Of a stretch of 64,000 nucleotides of DNA, positions 61,552-64,000 are shown in pieces; position 1 is the first letter of the stretch, and each line of letters begins with the position of its first letter. This stretch comes from Augochlora pura. Lineage: Eukaryota; Arthropoda; Insecta; Hymenoptera; Halictidae. Under the pieces are notes generated by a model. It did not search any database, was not told the origin of the DNA, and worked only from the letters and a program-made list of their open reading frames with translations. The stretch lies in NCBI RefSeq assembly GCF_028453695.1, contig NC_135773.1, forward strand, positions 7,378,001 to 7,442,000, given 5' to 3'. The translations under genes were made by a program, and so were the position numbers.

Positions 61552-64000
61552 CTGAAACAGAAAGCAGAGAAGATCGGTTCAGTGGATCGATCCGACATCG
61601 GGAAACGTGTGGAAGAGATCGATCGCCGGCCGTGACTTGACAGCGGCTTGGCCGGTTCATCGGTCGCATTTCGCTTGACGTAAATAATTGAAAGCGAGCG
61701 AGAAGAGAGAGCATCTCGCGCAGTCCATTCCGTCGGCGCAAATCGTTCCGTAAAAAATTCGGCCCGAACAAAGAGGAGCTTTTTTTCGCTGGCGCCGCGC
61801 CGGGTTATGAGAGGGCCGAAGGGACCGGAAAACCGGCGATATGCAACATTTTTTTCTATGGCGCGCGCGCGCGCGGCATGGCACGGCAAACAACGAAACA
61901 AAAAACTTTCTATTAAGGGGAACAAAGGGGGTCCTCCCGGCCGTCCGGCCTCGGGTATCTATCCGCGAGTTATGCGTCCCCGTAAGCGGCTTTCCGGGGC
62001 CGGACTGTTTCAATTTAAACTCGGCGCGATGAATTTTCACGGAAACGAACGCGCGATACCCGCTGGTCCGGCAGAGGTGTCTCTGCCGGCGCGCTCGGAT
62101 ATCCTCGATTTTCGAACGATTACAGGGAGAACCGTGCGCGCGCGTGTGTCGCGATCGCTATCGTCCGCCCGTTTCGACGCCGTTGTTCTTCGAGCCGCTG
62201 ATTTCTTCGAGTCGCTGATTTCTTCGAGCCGCTGATATCTTCTCGCGGTTTACTTCCTCGCGGCGTTTTTCGATCGACCCGTGAAACGAACCGTCTTCTA
62301 CCACGAGCTGGGGGGAGAACCCTGTCCAAAGATTGCGCGCGTTCGTGTGCGCGAAGAACACACCCGGGGTACCGAAGGATCGTTTGTCTTCGGAACTGGA
62401 ACGGAACCGCGACACCGGCGAAACTTCAGGTGAGCGGAACTTCGAACGTTACCGCCGCCGAGGAATGGGAAAGAAGATAAGAAAGTCGAGAGGCTCCCCC
62501 ACTGGCTGGCTTGGTCGACGAAAAGAGCTTTTCTGTTGAGGCGAACCCGCCCGCGCCACCGCCCCGCTGATCAATCATCGGGAAATCGGAACTTTTGGAT
62601 TCCCGTCGCGATCTCGACGAGCGATTCCACGGGCTCGGACGAGGCGTTGAATTTCTGCACGGTGTTTGTGGTGGTAATGCGAGACAAATCGCGACTTGTA
62701 TTTACGATCGGGTTGTCGAATTTACCCTTTGCCCTCTCTGAGTTAGTTTTCAATTTTTCCAGTAGTAGTTTTCAAGTGTTTTATTTGAAATTTACTTTAA
62801 GGGTGGTTCTTGGATTATTATTTGTTTTTAACTGTCTTTTATATTAGATTGTGCTTGTGTGATTATTTTTGTTATAATATATACTAGAATAAAGAATTTT
62901 AGCGAATTATTTTCCACAAAAGAATCTTTGTTTTCTCAATAATTATAAGACGGAAAATCGAATGGTGCGACTATTGTTAACTATCATCTGTTCCTTATCT
63001 CAATATAGCATTCTTTACGAATAAATGTTAGGTTAAAAATCAATTCAGTAATTATTACTATTATTACAATTATTTTCATTAGATTTCTAAAATGGATTAA
63101 CTCAAATAAAATTACCAAAATAAAGTTACTAAAACAAAATTGCTATAAACAACCCCTGGAAAAATATTAATCATTATACAAGAACCTAGTCCCTTCAGCA
63201 TTAAAAAAATACAAGCCATTAAGCGCAGTTTTACAAAAGTTACAGCGTTCTAAACGGTGTTCGAACACTTTTTTCCCAAGGGGTAATATCAGTTGTAGGT
63301 TAGGGGATGCGAAAAGACACGCAGTTAGGGTGCCAGGCAAAAGGTACCGCAAACTTTCGACCCCTCCTCGACGCAGCTTATTACAAATTATCATCGAATA
63401 TCATTTTAACCTTTAAAAGCCATTAACCATGAAATTTCCTTCAATTTTATTTTAATATCATTACTCCCCATGTGCCTCCCCTTAGCCAAAGGTACTTTGT
63501 CCACTGCCGTCGCATTGAAGCGATGTCGAAAAATCGATGGGGAAGAGGATAACTGAATTAAAAATTTCTTCGTTAATAATATTAATGGCGAGACTATTAA
63601 AATAAAATTTATCTTGCTCGTAATTTCTAAAAAATAGTAGAGCATAGGTCAAAATTAAGAAAATATAGTTAAAGTATAATTGAAGTATAACTGAAGAATA
63701 AATAAAGAATAAATGAAGTATAATTGAAAGATATTATAATTGCGATTATTCCGTAATTTATTTTTACTCCGCCCGTTAGTAGACAATAATTGAGTATAAT
63801 CGGCACCGGAGCAAAGTAGGCTAATGTTGCCCTCCGCTCCCTGAAAAGCGAGAAGAACGATAATATTCCGCGGATCGATTCTACGGGCCGCGTTTGTTAA
63901 ATGCTTGATTTGGCCGGCTGGAAATTGAGTGGTTCGCGGAATCGAAAGCGTGCGCGCGCGCGCGGGAATTATTTTGATCGGGGAGGGGGGGGGGGGGGGT
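61552..64000. other. CpG-rich then AT-rich non-coding sequence
   Basis: No supported gene. A threefold 17-18-bp repeat with the core GATTTCTTCGAG-CGCT lies at about 62.19-62.24 kb. The last bases are a G-rich run. Further upstream exons of the Kekkon gene could lie here or beyond the window, but I cannot place any. Confidence 0.45.

Noticed and set aside
1..64000. CRISPR arrays, bacterial operons, prophage, tRNA genes
   Set aside because: Repeats found are tandem without spacers or are MITEs. No pair of A-box and B-box with a cloverleaf was seen. All genes have eukaryotic introns.

Overview
This window is animal nuclear DNA, most probably from a hymenopteran insect (bee, wasp or ant). Genes have many short GT-AG introns, and the recognisable proteins are insect or metazoan families. 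The DNA carries mariner-like and TTAA-flanked miniature transposons, long GA/CT microsatellites, CpG-rich stretches and one 100-N scaffold gap. No bacterial, viral or CRISPR feature is present. Species cannot be named from sequence alone.

Layout. Positions 1-11.8 kb are AT-rich and gene-dense: the 3' two thirds of the RNA cytidine acetyltransferase NAT10 (+), a convergent NUFIP1 homologue (-), an unassigned terminal exon (+, 5.25 kb), a proline-rich gene (-, 6.7-9.2 kb) whose middle exon resembles the endonuclease/reverse-transcriptase linker of non-LTR retrotransposons, and one small unrecognised ORF (-, 10.5 kb). Positions 11.87-16.83 kb hold a complete 11-exon LARGE glycosyltransferase (+, 703 aa by my splicing). 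Positions 16.9-25.8 kb are GC-rich with no supported gene. Positions 25.8-33.6 kb hold a three-coding-exon Kekkon-family LRR-Ig transmembrane protein (-, 748 aa) ending in a PDZ-type tail. From 33.6 to 64 kb there is no supported protein-coding gene. A well-formed 65-nt exon at 61.5 kb on the minus strand may be a 5' UTR exon of the Kekkon gene, which would make most of this stretch its first intron. Inside it lie a divergent but foldable 5S rRNA gene and a U1 snRNA copy 90 bp apart, several MITEs, tandem repeats, a frameshifted coding relic and long homopolymer or dinucleotide tracts.

Functional links. NAT10 (snoRNA-guided acetylation of 18S rRNA and tRNA) and NUFIP1 (box C/D snoRNP assembly) both serve ribosome and snoRNP biogenesis and sit tail to tail. 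LARGE (matriglycan on dystroglycan) and Kekkon (LRR-Ig surface receptor) both act in the secretory or surface compartment, but there is no sign that they are co-regulated. The strongest items for a second look are the 5S/U1 pair with paired substitutions in several helices, the retrotransposon-linker exon in the proline-rich gene, and the probable giant 5' intron of the Kekkon gene.
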